This document shows, in pieces, positions 54,544 through 63,965 of a DNA stretch of 64,000 nucleotides. The stretch is from positions 744,001 through 808,000 of the forward strand of contig NZ_CP088936.1 in the NCBI RefSeq assembly GCF_021165755.1, written 5' to 3'. Origin of the DNA: Borrelia sp. RT5S. Its GTDB lineage: Bacteria; Spirochaetota; Spirochaetia; Borreliales; Borreliaceae. The notes beneath the pieces are model-generated. The model made no database searches. It worked only from the letters and a program-made list of their open reading frames with translations, and had not been told where the DNA came from. A program made the translations under genes and the position numbers. Each line of letters starts with the position of its first letter. Position 1 is the stretch's first letter.

Positions 54544-57160
54544 TAATTTTTCAAAGAAATATGATTTTAATATTTTTGAAGATAAGGTTTATAAGAAATG
54601 GGTAGAAAATGAGATATTTAAACCCAATGGTAGCCTTAATCCCAAATTTAGCATGGTAGCTCCTCCGCCAAACGTTACAGGTGTTCTTCATATGGGCCAT
54701 GCGCTTAATTTTATCTTGCAGGATATTCTTATTCGCTATAAAAGGATGAAGGGCAATGATACCCTCTGGCTTTTTGGAACAGATCATGCTGGAATTGCGA
54801 CTCAATCAGTTTTTGAAAGACAGCTTAAAGATCTTGGAAAGAATAAAAATGATTTTACTCGTGAAGAGTTTATTGATGAAATTTTTAAGCTAAAGAATAA
54901 GCATAGACAAATAATTGTTAGCCAGATAGAGAGACTTGGAGTTTCCTATGATCATTCCAGGGAAAGGTTCACTCTTGACGATGGGTTTTGTAGTGCTGTT
55001 AATAAAGCTTTTATGGATTTATATAATAAAGGGTTGATTTATAAGGGAGAATATCTTGTAAATCTTGATCCTGGTTCTGGAAGCGTTGTTAGTGATGAAG
55101 AGGTTGAATATAGAGAGATTGTTGGGAAAATTTATTTCATTAAGTATTTGCTAGATGATAATAGTTTTATTGAGATTGCAACCACTAGGCCTGAGACTAT
55201 GTTTGCAGATGTGGCTATTGCCGTTAATCCTGCTGATAGTAGATATAAAGCCCTAATTGGTAGAGATGTTAGAATTCCTATTGTAAATAGAAGAGTTAAG
55301 ATAATAGGGGATATCTATGTTGATATGGAATTTGGCAGTGGTGCTTTAAAGATAACTCCTGCGCATGATCCTAATGATTTTGAAATTGCGAAAGGACATG
55401 ATCTTCCCAGAATAAACATTTTAACTGAGAAAGGCAAACTCAATGAAAATGTTCCTATTGAATATCAGGGGTTAAGCGTAGGTGATGCAAGAGATAGGAT
55501 AGAAAAAGATTTAAGAGATAAAGGGCTATTAGTAGATGTTAGGAGTCATAAACACCAAGTTGGGCATTGTCATAGATCTGGGGAGGTAATTGAGCCTTAT
55601 TTATCAAACCAGTGGTTTGTTAAAATGAAACCTCTGGCAGATAATGCTTTAAAGGCATTAGAAAAGGGTGAAATTAGATTTTATCCTAAAAGGTGGGAAA
55701 ATACATATAAGCATTGGTTGTTAAATATTAGGGATTGGTGTATTTCTAGGCAGTTAGTTTGGGGTCATAGAATCCCTGCTTGGTATGATTGTAAGACAGG
55801 GGAGGTTGTTGTCAGCGAACTTGATCCAGCATTAAGCGAAGAGTATAAAGATAGGAACTTTACCAGAGAAACAGATGTATTAGATACTTGGTTTTCTTCA
55901 TGGTTGTGGCCATTTGCTTCGCTTGGATGGCCTGAGCCTAGCCTTGATTTTAAGAATTATTATCCCACAGACACTTTAATTACTGCTTATGACATAATAT
56001 TTTTTTGGGTTGCAAGGATGATTATGGCAGGGCTTGAGTTTACAGGTCAAGTTCCCTTTAAAGATATATATATAACGCCTCTTTTAAGAGACAAACAGGG
56101 CAGAAAGATGTCAAAATCTTTGGGTAATGGAATAGATCCTCTTGAAATTATCAATGAATACGGGAGTGATGCTTTGCGTTTTACCATTTCATTCTTATCT
56201 GTGCAAGGCCAGGATTTAAATATTGATACTAAAGATTTTATGTTTGGTGCTAGATTTGTAAATAAATTGTTTAACGCATCTAGATTCATTTTATCAAATT
56301 TAGATAGAAGGGTTATGCCAGGCAAATTAGAATTAAATGATGTTGATAAGTGGCTGCTTGCAAGTTTAAATTCCACTATTGTTTCTCTAGAAGGGGCACT
56401 TAAAAATTATAAGTATAATGAGGCCACTAGGGCGGTATATGAATTCTTTTGGAGTGATTTTTGTGATTGGTATATTGAAATTAGTAAAATTAATTTAAAC
56501 AGTGGGGATAGTGATATTCAAAATATGACTGTTCTTAAGTTGATTTTTTTCCTTGAAAAATCTTTACTTTTAATGCATCCCTTCCTGCCTTTTATTACTG
56601 AGGAAATTTATTCCAAACTGCCACCTTCAAAGGGTACATTAGCTTTAGCAAATTATCCAGAGGCTGTAAGTCAGGAAAATTTTAGAGAGGATTTTGAAAG
56701 TTTTAATTCATTTAAGGATTTCATTATATCTATTAGAACTCTTAGAAGTGAATTTAATATAGTACCAAATATTAAGATGAATGTTGCCTTAAGGTTTGAT
56801 AATACTTTCAAATATGAGAGATATTTTAAGAGACATGAGTATATCGCAAAGAAGCTTATTAATTTTGATTTAATTTTTTACAACGAGAATTATGAAAATA
56901 TGATAGGTGTAGCTAATGTTGGCTTTGAAAGTTTTGCAGACATTAAGGGTTTAATAGATATCGATAAAGAACTTTTAAGGCTTTCTAAGCAATTGGATAA
57001 GTACGAGAAGCTTAAGGCTTCAACTTTAGCGAAGCTTGAAAATCAAAATTTCTTATCAAATGCACCCATCGAGATTGTTGATATTGAAAAATTAAAATTG
57101 GAAGAATTTGATTTTTTTACTTCAAAAATTAGTAATTATATTAACAACTTGGGTAAGTAG
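54536..57160 (+). CDS. valS: Valyl-tRNA synthetase
   Basis: 874 residues. Class I HIGH motif in PPPNVTGVLHMGHALN (about residues 40-55), the CP1 editing domain with TTRPETMFADVAIAV, WCISRQLVWGHRIPAWY, and KMSKSLGNGIDP for KMSKS (about 522-533). The tRNA-binding anticodon domain and a C-terminal coiled coil (IDKELLRLSKQLDKYEKLKAS) complete it. It charges tRNA-Val, whose gene is at 861-934. The ATG start is inside the end of dus. Confidence 0.97.
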   Translation: MSSNFSKKYDFNIFEDKVYKKWVENEIFKPNGSLNPKFSMVAPPPNVTGVLHMGHALNFILQDILIRYKRMKGNDTLWLFGTDHAGIATQSVFERQLKDLGKNKNDFTREEFIDEIFKLKNKHRQIIVSQIERLGVSYDHSRERFTLDDGFCSAVNKAFMDLYNKGLIYKGEYLVNLDPGSGSVVSDEEVEYREIVGKIYFIKYLLDDNSFIEIATTRPETMFADVAIAVNPADSRYKALIGRDVRIPIVNRRVKIIGDIYVDMEFGSGALKITPAHDPNDFEIAKGHDLPRINILTEKGKLNENVPIEYQGLSVGDARDRIEKDLRDKGLLVDVRSHKHQVGHCHRSGEVIEPYLSNQWFVKMKPLADNALKALEKGEIRFYPKRWENTYKHWLLNIRDWCISRQLVWGHRIPAWYDCKTGEVVVSELDPALSEEYKDRNFTRETDVLDTWFSSWLWPFASLGWPEPSLDFKNYYPTDTLITAYDIIFFWVARMIMAGLEFTGQVPFKDIYITPLLRDKQGRKMSKSLGNGIDPLEIINEYGSDALRFTISFLSVQGQDLNIDTKDFMFGARFVNKLFNASRFILSNLDRRVMPGKLELNDVDKWLLASLNSTIVSLEGALKNYKYNEATRAVYEFFWSDFCDWYIEISKINLNSGDSDIQNMTVLKLIFFLEKSLLLMHPFLPFITEEIYSKLPPSKGTLALANYPEAVSQENFREDFESFNSFKDFIISIRTLRSEFNIVPNIKMNVALRFDNTFKYERYFKRHEYIAKKLINFDLIFYNENYENMIGVANVGFESFADIKGLIDIDKELLRLSKQLDKYEKLKASTLAKLENQNFLSNAPIEIVDIEKLKLEEFDFFTSKISNYINNLGK

Positions 57161-57243
57161 TGAAACGTACTGGGGGAGCGGCTTTGCTATGTGACGAAAC
57201 GTGCGCAGATACTCAAGGATTTATATAGCACAGGGCATTGAAT

Positions 57244-57261
57244 AAGATTTAATTAAATCTT
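57244..57261. repeat. Perfect 18-base palindrome at the mnmD stop codon
   Basis: AAGATTTAATTAAATCTT reads the same on both strands and overlaps the last codons and TAA stop of the mnmD gene (minus strand), in the 92-base convergent gap after valS. It has no loop, and no long T-run follows, so it is not a classical terminator. It may be an AT-rich chance palindrome or a symmetric protein-binding site. Confidence 0.7.
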
Positions 57262-57948
57262 ACCCCACTTCTTTTCCTTTTTTTGTGCCTTTATCATATG
57301 TCTTTTATTATTAAATCCCTTTACTTTAGAATAATCAAAATCTGCAAATTTTAAACCATCTTTTACAATTCTAGCTGAAGAGAATGTCGAAAGTTTTGTT
57401 CCAATTTTGCTTTTTTGTGAAATTAAAGTGAATATTTCCCTATTCCACATTTTTGGGTTTTTGTTTGGGCTAAATCCGTCCAAGAACCAGTAGTCTACAC
57501 CACAAGGAATTTCTTTAAGTCTCTCACTAGCGTCTCCAACCAGTATCTTCAAACTAACATTGTCCGTTACTTTTACCTTTATATTCCTTTTAGGCAGATC
57601 CGGATATTTTTTGAGTAACACCCTAAAATAATCTAACTCCTTACCAAAGAATTTAGATACTTGCTCAATTTTCTCCTTCTTTAGCGGAAACTTTTCGACC
57701 GAATAGTAATTAATTCTTGCCTTTATTGAATTTTCCCTTAAGAACTTTAAAAGCGCTATGAAATTAAGTCCCGTCCCAAAACCCAACTCCCCAATATTTG
57801 CAGCCTCTAAACCCACGAGCTCCTTGTCCAAGCCACAACCCTTGATGAACACATGAACGCTCTCCTCAAGACCGCACTGAGGATGATAATAAACGTCATC
57901 AAACCTACTCGAATACAGGGTCTGACCTCTAAAAATCAACCCAGTCAT
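57253..57948 (-). CDS. mnmD: MnmD-type tRNA methyltransferase (MnmC N-terminal domain family)
   Basis: About 231 residues from the ATG at 57948, which gives the usual short lead before SSRFDDVYY; reading continues to an ATG at 58023 adding 25 residues, and the start is not certain. Motifs: SRFDDVYYHPQCGLEESVHVFI, SAM-binding ELGFGTGLNFIALL, and WFLDGFSPNKNPKMW. MnmD/MnmC1 methylates nm5U34 of tRNA to mnm5U; the FAD-dependent MnmC2 half is absent, as in other stand-alone MnmD. The gene lies convergent to valS; its stop codon is within an 18-base palindrome. Confidence 0.85.
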   Translation of the reverse strand: MTGLIFRGQTLYSSRFDDVYYHPQCGLEESVHVFIKGCGLDKELVGLEAANIGELGFGTGLNFIALLKFLRENSIKARINYYSVEKFPLKKEKIEQVSKFFGKELDYFRVLLKKYPDLPKRNIKVKVTDNVSLKILVGDASERLKEIPCGVDYWFLDGFSPNKNPKMWNREIFTLISQKSKIGTKLSTFSSARIVKDGLKFADFDYSKVKGFNNKRHMIKAQKKEKKWGKI

Positions 57949-58128
57949 ATAAGCTAACCAACTCCCGATACCGCAAACCCAAAAAGCACTGTCACTCTTA
58001 AAGACCGGACAACAACTCGACATTGTCCAGGTCGATTTGTTTGATTAGAATAATATGAATCAACCCCACCTAATCTAGCTTTGCTACATCCGTACAAAGA
58101 AACTAAGACAAAAACTTAGTTTCTCCGT

Positions 58129-58401
58129 TTACTCCTCTATAATAGCCACAACCTCTTTTGCCTTTAGAATCAGATGTTCCCTGTCCTCAATCTTCACAGC
58201 AGCTCCAGCGTACTTCTCATAAAGCACAACATCACCAACCTTAACAGTAATCTCCTCTTTATTAGAACCAACAGCCATAACAGTCCCAACATTTGTCTTC
58301 TCTTTCGCATTCTCCGGTATGTATAACCCCGAAATCGTCTTACTCTCAGCTTCCTTTATCTTGATCAACACTCTATCAGCCAAAGGTTTAATATTTTTCA
58401 T
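58129..58401 (-). CDS. groES: Co-chaperonin GroES
   Basis: 90 residues with the Hsp10 start [16 protein letters not shown], mobile loop [16 protein letters not shown] and [15 protein letters not shown]. GroES caps the GroEL folding chamber. It is a stand-alone gene here: groEL is not adjacent (in Borrelia it is elsewhere, from memory). GGGAGATG upstream is a good ribosome site. No CIRCE operator is seen in the 140 bases upstream. Confidence 0.96.
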   Translation of the reverse strand: MKNIKPLADRVLIKIKEAESKTISGLYIPENAKEKTNVGTVMAVGSNKEEITVKVGDVVLYEKYAGAAVKIEDREHLILKAKEVVAIIEE

Positions 58402-58430
58402 CTAAAACATCTCCCTAATTTGATACTATA

Positions 58431-58460
58431 ATACTACGAGAAAATGAGGTATTAAGTCAA
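58431..58460 (-). promoter_or_regulatory. Candidate groES promoter
   Basis: Read on the minus strand, TTGACT at 58455-58460 is a near-consensus -35 box and TAGTAT at 58431-58436 a plausible -10 box, separated by 18 bases. The start point would lie about 20 bases before the groES ATG. The same AT-rich segment carries TATAAT on the plus strand (58427-58432), which could serve the divergent ABC-F gene, but without a recognisable -35. Confidence 0.4.
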
Positions 58461-58544
58461 TATGTTTGGACTATGCTTGAAACTTCTTCTGATTTTAAAG
58501 ATAATTCTTTTAATAAAAAATACAAATTGAGGTGGGGAAATAGT

Positions 58545-60176
58545 TTGATAACGGTAAGTAATTTAGAAGTTGCGTTTGGGGAGAGGATTTTATTTAAAGA
58601 TGTAAATATTAAATTTTCTCCTGGGAATTGTTACGGAATAATTGGAGCTAATGGGGCAGGAAAGAGTACTTTTTTGAAAGTTTTAGGGGGAGATATTGAG
58701 GCTAATAAGGGTGATATTTTTATCCCTAGGGGCCAAAGAATGGCTGTTCTCGAGCAAAATCAGTTTTCATATGATGATTTTAAGGTAATCGATACTGTGA
58801 TTATGGGACACAAGAAGCTCTATGATGTTCAAAAGGAGAAGGATGAGATATATGAAAAGGCTGATTTTAGCGAAGAGGATGGCATTAGGGCAGGGGAACT
58901 TGAGGCCGAATTTGCTGAGCTTGGTGGTTATGAGGCTGAATCTGAGGCGGCGGTTCTCCTTAAGGGATTGGGTATAGACGAAGCAGTTCATGGTAGCTCA
59001 ATGAGAGATATTGAGGGAGCAGTAAAAGTGAGGGTGCTCTTAGCGCAAGCTCTTTTTGGAGATCCTGACATATTGCTTCTTGATGAGCCTACTAATAATC
59101 TTGATATTCAGTCGATTAAGTGGTTAGAAGAGTTTTTAATCAACTTTGAAAATACTGTCATTGTTGTATCGCATGATAGGCATTTTTTAAATCAGGTATG
59201 TACTCATATTGTTGATATTGATTATGGAAAAATTCAAGTTTATCTTGGTAATTATGATTTTTGGTATGAGACTAGTCAAATTTTGAATAAACAATTAAAA
59301 GATGCTAAGAAAAGGTCTGAGGAAAAAATTGCGGAGCTTAAAACTTTTATTCAGAGATTTTCAAGTAATGCGTCGAAGTCTAGGCAAGCGACTTCAAGAA
59401 AAAAGTTAATTGAGAAGATTAAAATCGAAGATTTAAAACCCTCTTCTAGAAAATTTCCTTATGTTAATTTTAAAAGTGAGAGGGAACTTGGGAAAAATGT
59501 TCTTGCAATTAAAAATTTGACTAGAGAATTTGAAGGGCGACATATTCTAGATAAGTTTAATATTGTGGTGGAACCTGGGCAAAAGGTTGTGTTTTTGGGT
59601 AATCCAATTTCGGCAAGTTTTCTTTTTGACATAATTAGTAATGAAGATGGAGATTATAAGGGTCATTACGAATGGGGTTCTACAGTTAAACTTGCCTATT
59701 TTAATAAGGACAATGAGAAATATTTTAAACTGGATTTAAGTCTGGTTGATTGGCTGAGGCAGTATTCAAGGGAACAGGATGAAACCTACATTAGGGGATT
59801 TTTAGGAAGAATGCTTTTCAGTCAAGATGAAGCTTTGAAAAAAGTTAGTGTACTCTCAGGAGGCGAAAAGGTTAGATGTATGCTTTCAAAAATAATGCTT
59901 AGTGGGGCTAATGTATTATTGCTAGATCAACCAACTAATCATTTAGATCTTGAAGCTATTACATCTTTGAATACGGGACTCCAAGAATTTAGGGGAGTTG
60001 TATTGTTTACGTCACATGACCATCAGTTTATTGACACTATTGCTAATAGGATTATTGAATTTACGCCAAATGGAATAATTGATCGGCACATGACCTTTGC
60101 AGAATACGTTGATGACTCTAATGTTAAAGAATTGAGAAATAAGCTTTGCGAAGGGCAGGCTAGTTTAAAACTTTAA
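58545..60176 (+). CDS. ABC-F family ATPase (translation factor, YbiT/EttA-like)
   Basis: About 543 residues from TTG 58545, chosen because GAGGTGG precedes it and the resulting start MITVSNLEVAFGERILFKDV is the canonical ABC-F N-terminus; the open frame extends to ATG 58473. Two ABC cassettes without membrane domains: Walker A GANGAGKSTF and signature MRDIEGAVKVRV with DILLLDEPTNNLD in the first. The second has a degenerate Walker A (FLGNPISASFLFD) but a good signature VLSGGEKVRCMLSK and LLLDQPTNHLD. ABC-F proteins bind the ribosomal E site. The first signature (IEGAVKV instead of LSGGxKV) is also altered. Confidence 0.9.
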   Translation: MITVSNLEVAFGERILFKDVNIKFSPGNCYGIIGANGAGKSTFLKVLGGDIEANKGDIFIPRGQRMAVLEQNQFSYDDFKVIDTVIMGHKKLYDVQKEKDEIYEKADFSEEDGIRAGELEAEFAELGGYEAESEAAVLLKGLGIDEAVHGSSMRDIEGAVKVRVLLAQALFGDPDILLLDEPTNNLDIQSIKWLEEFLINFENTVIVVSHDRHFLNQVCTHIVDIDYGKIQVYLGNYDFWYETSQILNKQLKDAKKRSEEKIAELKTFIQRFSSNASKSRQATSRKKLIEKIKIEDLKPSSRKFPYVNFKSERELGKNVLAIKNLTREFEGRHILDKFNIVVEPGQKVVFLGNPISASFLFDIISNEDGDYKGHYEWGSTVKLAYFNKDNEKYFKLDLSLVDWLRQYSREQDETYIRGFLGRMLFSQDEALKKVSVLSGGEKVRCMLSKIMLSGANVLLLDQPTNHLDLEAITSLNTGLQEFRGVVLFTSHDHQFIDTIANRIIEFTPNGIIDRHMTFAEYVDDSNVKELRNKLCEGQASLKL

Positions 60177-60208
60177 TTGGGGTTAAGTGTTTTAGGAAAT
60201 TTATAAGC

Positions 60209-61882
60209 TTGAATAAGAGTTTTTGTGTCTTTGCTTTTTTTGTCTCTTGCTTTCCTCTCTTAGCGGATGTTGATCTTTATTTTCAGAGAGCTCTAACAGG
60301 GAAAGTGGTGGCAAGCCCTATCTTGGATGAGAAGCGTAATGCGATTACGGTATTGACCAAAGACAAGTGGTTAATTACTTACAGCATGTCCTTGAAAAAA
60401 AAGTATTCTTACAGGGTAGACAGAACTCCTTATCCCTTTCTTTTAAAGGATTTTGATAATGGGTATTATGTTATTACATTACGTAATGAAGTTCAAAAGA
60501 TCAGAAGGGGTAGGCTTGTTTGGAAACACAGACTAAGTGCTCGTCCTATAAAAGCTCCCTCAATTGGGAATGGCTATATTTTAATTCCTCAAGGTGATTC
60601 AAAGGTTGTTGCTCTAGGACTTGGAGATGGTCGGAAAGTTTTTGAAATCAATACAGAAGGGAAAGCATCAACTCCAGCTGTTGCTCTTGAGAATGGTAAT
60701 TTCTACATTGCAAATGAAAATTGCATGATGTTTGCTTTCAATTCTCTGGGGGAGATCATTTGGAGTGTTCCTCTTAAATCCTATCCCAATGTATTTATGA
60801 TAAATACTAATGATGAGATTATTGTGGGACATCAATCTGGTGATGTTGTGCTTTATGGTAGTAATGCTGGAGCGGTTTTAGGTACTCTCAATTTAGGTCA
60901 TCCTATTGATTTTTTGTTTGAAAAATTTAATGGAGAATATGTTGCAGTATCTAATGTTGGGGTTTTGTTTAATTTAACTAGAGCTCTTGGGCTTAGATTC
61001 ACTAAAAATTTAAGCTTTAGTATTAAGGAAGCTGTCCTTTATAATAATCGGAACCTTTTTATTGCTGTGAGTCCGAATGGAGTTGTATCACTTGATGAGC
61101 ATTTCAGGCCAGTAGATAGATATGATAATATTGGAGAGGTGTCAGGACTTAGTGCTAATTTTGGAGTAATTGCTGCAGGTGGGCTTAATTGGGTATTGAC
61201 TACTTATTATTATGAATATAAGGATGAACTTGATGTTAGTGTTTGGAATCATCCATTGGGGAATAGATATCATCAAAATAGAATAGCATTCAAAGTGAGA
61301 TCTTTAGCGGACGATGATGAGGTTTATTTATCTCTTAACGAAATGCTAAATGTTGAATACAGCAGGAGTGCTTATAATAAGTTTATCAATACTCTAGACT
61401 TTCTGGCAGGCAGGCATGGTGGTTTTCCAAAAAAATATTTAGATTTGTACAGGAAAGCCTTTAATAAATGGCTTTCTCCCAAGGGTGGGGTCGATAGGAT
61501 AGCACAAAGGGGAGAACTTTATAGGTATTTTATCTATGTTAACGATGAATCTTCAATTAAGAGTCTTATAAATACAGCGATTGAAGAGAAGGATATTAAC
61601 AACATAATTGAAGTGCTTAAAAGTATTTCTAAATTTGAATACTATCATGAGCAGTATTCACTTATATACAATTATTTGCAATATGTTATATTAAATTACC
61701 AGGGAAGCTTGGATATAGCATATGTTGTTCTTTTGAATTTGAGAAAGATAATTTTAAACTCTACAGAGGATGACCTTAAAATTTATAGGGATAGGTGTTT
61801 GATCTTGTTGAAGTTTATAAAACGGCAGAATTTTTCTGGGAAGATTAATAAATACATTAACGAGATTATGGGAGCTCTTTGA
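60209..61882 (+). CDS. Secreted PQQ-propeller-like protein
   Basis: 557 residues from TTG 60209 with a signal peptide (residues 1-19, cleavage near LLA-DVD). The first about 340 residues contain PQQ-like beta-propeller blades, clearest in GNGYILIPQGDSKVVALGLGDGRKVFEINTEG, ENGNFYIANENCMMFAFNSLGEIIW and NTNDEIIVGHQSGDVVLYGS. The C-terminal about 200 residues are helical. No catalytic site is evident; such propellers act as protein-binding platforms, as in BamB. It is 110 bases before p83/100, whose C-terminus looks like similar blades. Function unknown. Confidence 0.78.
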   Translation: MNKSFCVFAFFVSCFPLLADVDLYFQRALTGKVVASPILDEKRNAITVLTKDKWLITYSMSLKKKYSYRVDRTPYPFLLKDFDNGYYVITLRNEVQKIRRGRLVWKHRLSARPIKAPSIGNGYILIPQGDSKVVALGLGDGRKVFEINTEGKASTPAVALENGNFYIANENCMMFAFNSLGEIIWSVPLKSYPNVFMINTNDEIIVGHQSGDVVLYGSNAGAVLGTLNLGHPIDFLFEKFNGEYVAVSNVGVLFNLTRALGLRFTKNLSFSIKEAVLYNNRNLFIAVSPNGVVSLDEHFRPVDRYDNIGEVSGLSANFGVIAAGGLNWVLTTYYYEYKDELDVSVWNHPLGNRYHQNRIAFKVRSLADDDEVYLSLNEMLNVEYSRSAYNKFINTLDFLAGRHGGFPKKYLDLYRKAFNKWLSPKGGVDRIAQRGELYRYFIYVNDESSIKSLINTAIEEKDINNIIEVLKSISKFEYYHEQYSLIYNYLQYVILNYQGSLDIAYVVLLNLRKIILNSTEDDLKIYRDRCLILLKFIKRQNFSGKINKYINEIMGAL

Positions 61883-61991
61883 CCTATCTTTACTAAGTTT
61901 TAGTGGTGTTGTTGTGTTAGAATTTAGGTTTGAATTTATTCTGATTTAGTCGATAATAGAAATACAATTAACTAATAGGAGAATTTTTGTT

Positions 61992-63965
61992 ATGAAAAGA
62001 ATATGGGTAATATTTGTTTCTTTTTTTGTTTTCTTAAATTTTTTTGCTCTTCATGCTAGAGAGGTCGATAGGCAGAGATTAAAGGACTTTGTTGATATGG
62101 ATCTTGAATTTGTGAATTATCGAGGTTCTTATGACAGCACGGATACATACGAACAGATTGTAGGGATTGGTGAGTTTTTAGCTAGAAATTTAATTAATGA
62201 TAAATCTAACTATTATAACAAGTATTATGTTAATAGGTATGTTGACGAAGGGGATGAGAGGAGTAGTTCTGATGTTTTTCTTATTGGTGATAGATCTGCT
62301 CTTGATAGTGTGCTAAACCTTAGAAGAGTACTTATGGGATATTTAATGGGAGCTTTTAGTTACAGCCGAGATAGTGCAGAATTATTGGCTAAAGCTATTA
62401 CGATATACAATGCTGTTTATCGAGGGGATCTGGATTATTATGGTGATTCTTATGTACAGCCTGCACTTAAAGATGCAACTAAAGATAATGTAGGGCTTTC
62501 AAGAGTTTATAGTCAATGGGCTGGAAAGACTCGTATTTTTATTCCCCTTAGAAGGGATATTTTGTCCGGAAATGTTGGATCAGAGGTTGATCTTGACAGG
62601 ATAGTTACAGAAAGGGTAATAGCGTCTCTTTTAAATGAAAATGAGAGTGGCGGGACAGATTTTGCAAGGGATATTACTGATATTCAGGATGAAATTCGGG
62701 ATATAGATCAAGAAAGGGTTGATATTGAGTCTGAGTCCTTAAAGAGCATTGAGGAAGAATTGAATGAAACTATAGAAGATTTAAGGGAGCAGTTAGAGAA
62801 GGCTACCAGTGAGGATGAGAAGGGTAGGATACAGGAGCAGATTAAAGATAAGAGAAATGAGAGAGATGCTTTGGAGAAGAGAGGGAGTGGGCTTAAGGAT
62901 TCTCAGGAGAAATTAGATGAAGGACAAGATAAGTTGGATGCGCAGCGAGATACGGTGAAGGAGAGATTACAGGAGGATATTGATGATGAGAATAAGGATA
63001 AGGATTTACCAAAGCCAGGAGATATAGGCTCCCCTAAGGTGGATGAGAAGGAAGAATTGAATGAAACTATAGAAGATTTAAGGGAGCAGTTAGAGAAGGC
63101 TACCAGTGAGGATGAGAAGGGTAGGATACAGGAGCAGATTAAAGATAAGAGAAATGAGAGAGATGCTTTGGAGAAGAGAGGGAGTGGGCTTAAGGATTCT
63201 CAGGAGAAATTAGATGAAGGACAAGATAAGTTGGATGCGCAGCGAGATACGGTGAAGGAGAGATTACAGGAGGATATTGATGATGAGAATAAGGATAAGG
63301 ATTTACCAAAGCCAGGAGATATAGGCTCCCCTAAGGTGGATGAGAAGGATAACGAACTGAAAGAGGAGGCTAGGGGTAGTAGTAGGGAGAATGGTAGTGC
63401 TACGGGTAAATCAGATGTAAAAAAATTGACAAATTCTGAAATGCAGTCTAGAGGACAGACTGCATTAGATCAATCACCTGGTGGGAGATCTGAGCATAAG
63501 TCTGTTTTCCTAGAAGTGCTTGATCCAAGTACGAATTTGGGGGTGTTGCAATTTATTGATTCTGATGGGAATAAATTAGAGGAGTCCTCTCAGCATGGAA
63601 TTAGGCGGTATGGGGTTTATGAGAGAGCAGATGATTTAGTGGTGATAAAGCTCTGTTCAGGTATTGCAAAGCTTCAACTGATTAATAAGGCAGAAGATTT
63701 AAAAGTTGAATCTGAATCACAATTCGAGTTAAGTAGAGATTCTTCTCTTTTTGTGGATGCAAAAATGATTCTGGTGGTCGTTAAAGACAATAATGTTTGG
63801 AAATTAGCAAAGTTTTCCTCAAAGGATCTGAATGATTTCATACTCTCAGAAGATGAAGTCCTGCCATTTACAAGCTTTACTGTTAGTAACGAATTTGTTT
63901 ACCTGCAAGACGCTGTCGGGAAAGTCACAGCATTAGATCTAGGGACTCTTAAAAGAGTTCCTTAA
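61992..63965 (+). CDS. p83/100: p83/100 antigen
   Basis: 657 residues with a signal peptide (residues 1-22, ending LHA-RE). The N-terminal domain (23-230) is conserved in Borrelia; the middle is an extremely Glu/Lys/Asp-rich coiled coil (about 230-455) made mostly of two identical 99-residue units; the C-terminal about 180 residues are beta-rich and end in FVYLQDAVGKVTALDLGTL. This is the immunodominant 83-100 kDa antigen of Borrelia; its function is not known. GGAGAA precedes the ATG at the usual spacing. A stop codon follows at 63963, with only 35 bases left in the window. Confidence 0.93.
   Translation: MKRIWVIFVSFFVFLNFFALHAREVDRQRLKDFVDMDLEFVNYRGSYDSTDTYEQIVGIGEFLARNLINDKSNYYNKYYVNRYVDEGDERSSSDVFLIGDRSALDSVLNLRRVLMGYLMGAFSYSRDSAELLAKAITIYNAVYRGDLDYYGDSYVQPALKDATKDNVGLSRVYSQWAGKTRIFIPLRRDILSGNVGSEVDLDRIVTERVIASLLNENESGGTDFARDITDIQDEIRDIDQERVDIESESLKSIEEELNETIEDLREQLEKATSEDEKGRIQEQIKDKRNERDALEKRGSGLKDSQEKLDEGQDKLDAQRDTVKERLQEDIDDENKDKDLPKPGDIGSPKVDEKEELNETIEDLREQLEKATSEDEKGRIQEQIKDKRNERDALEKRGSGLKDSQEKLDEGQDKLDAQRDTVKERLQEDIDDENKDKDLPKPGDIGSPKVDEKDNELKEEARGSSRENGSATGKSDVKKLTNSEMQSRGQTALDQSPGGRSEHKSVFLEVLDPSTNLGVLQFIDSDGNKLEESSQHGIRRYGVYERADDLVVIKLCSGIAKLQLINKAEDLKVESESQFELSRDSSLFVDAKMILVVVKDNNVWKLAKFSSKDLNDFILSEDEVLPFTSFTVSNEFVYLQDAVGKVTALDLGTLKRVP
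62754..63347 (+). repeat. Exact 297-bp tandem duplication inside p83/100
   Basis: Unit 1 (62754-63050) and unit 2 (63051-63347) appear identical base for base over 297 bp, from GAAGAATTGAATGAAAC to GTGGATGAGAAG. The length is a multiple of three, so the frame is kept and 99 residues are repeated. The absence of any substitution indicates a very recent duplication or continuing homogenisation. Confidence 0.95.
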
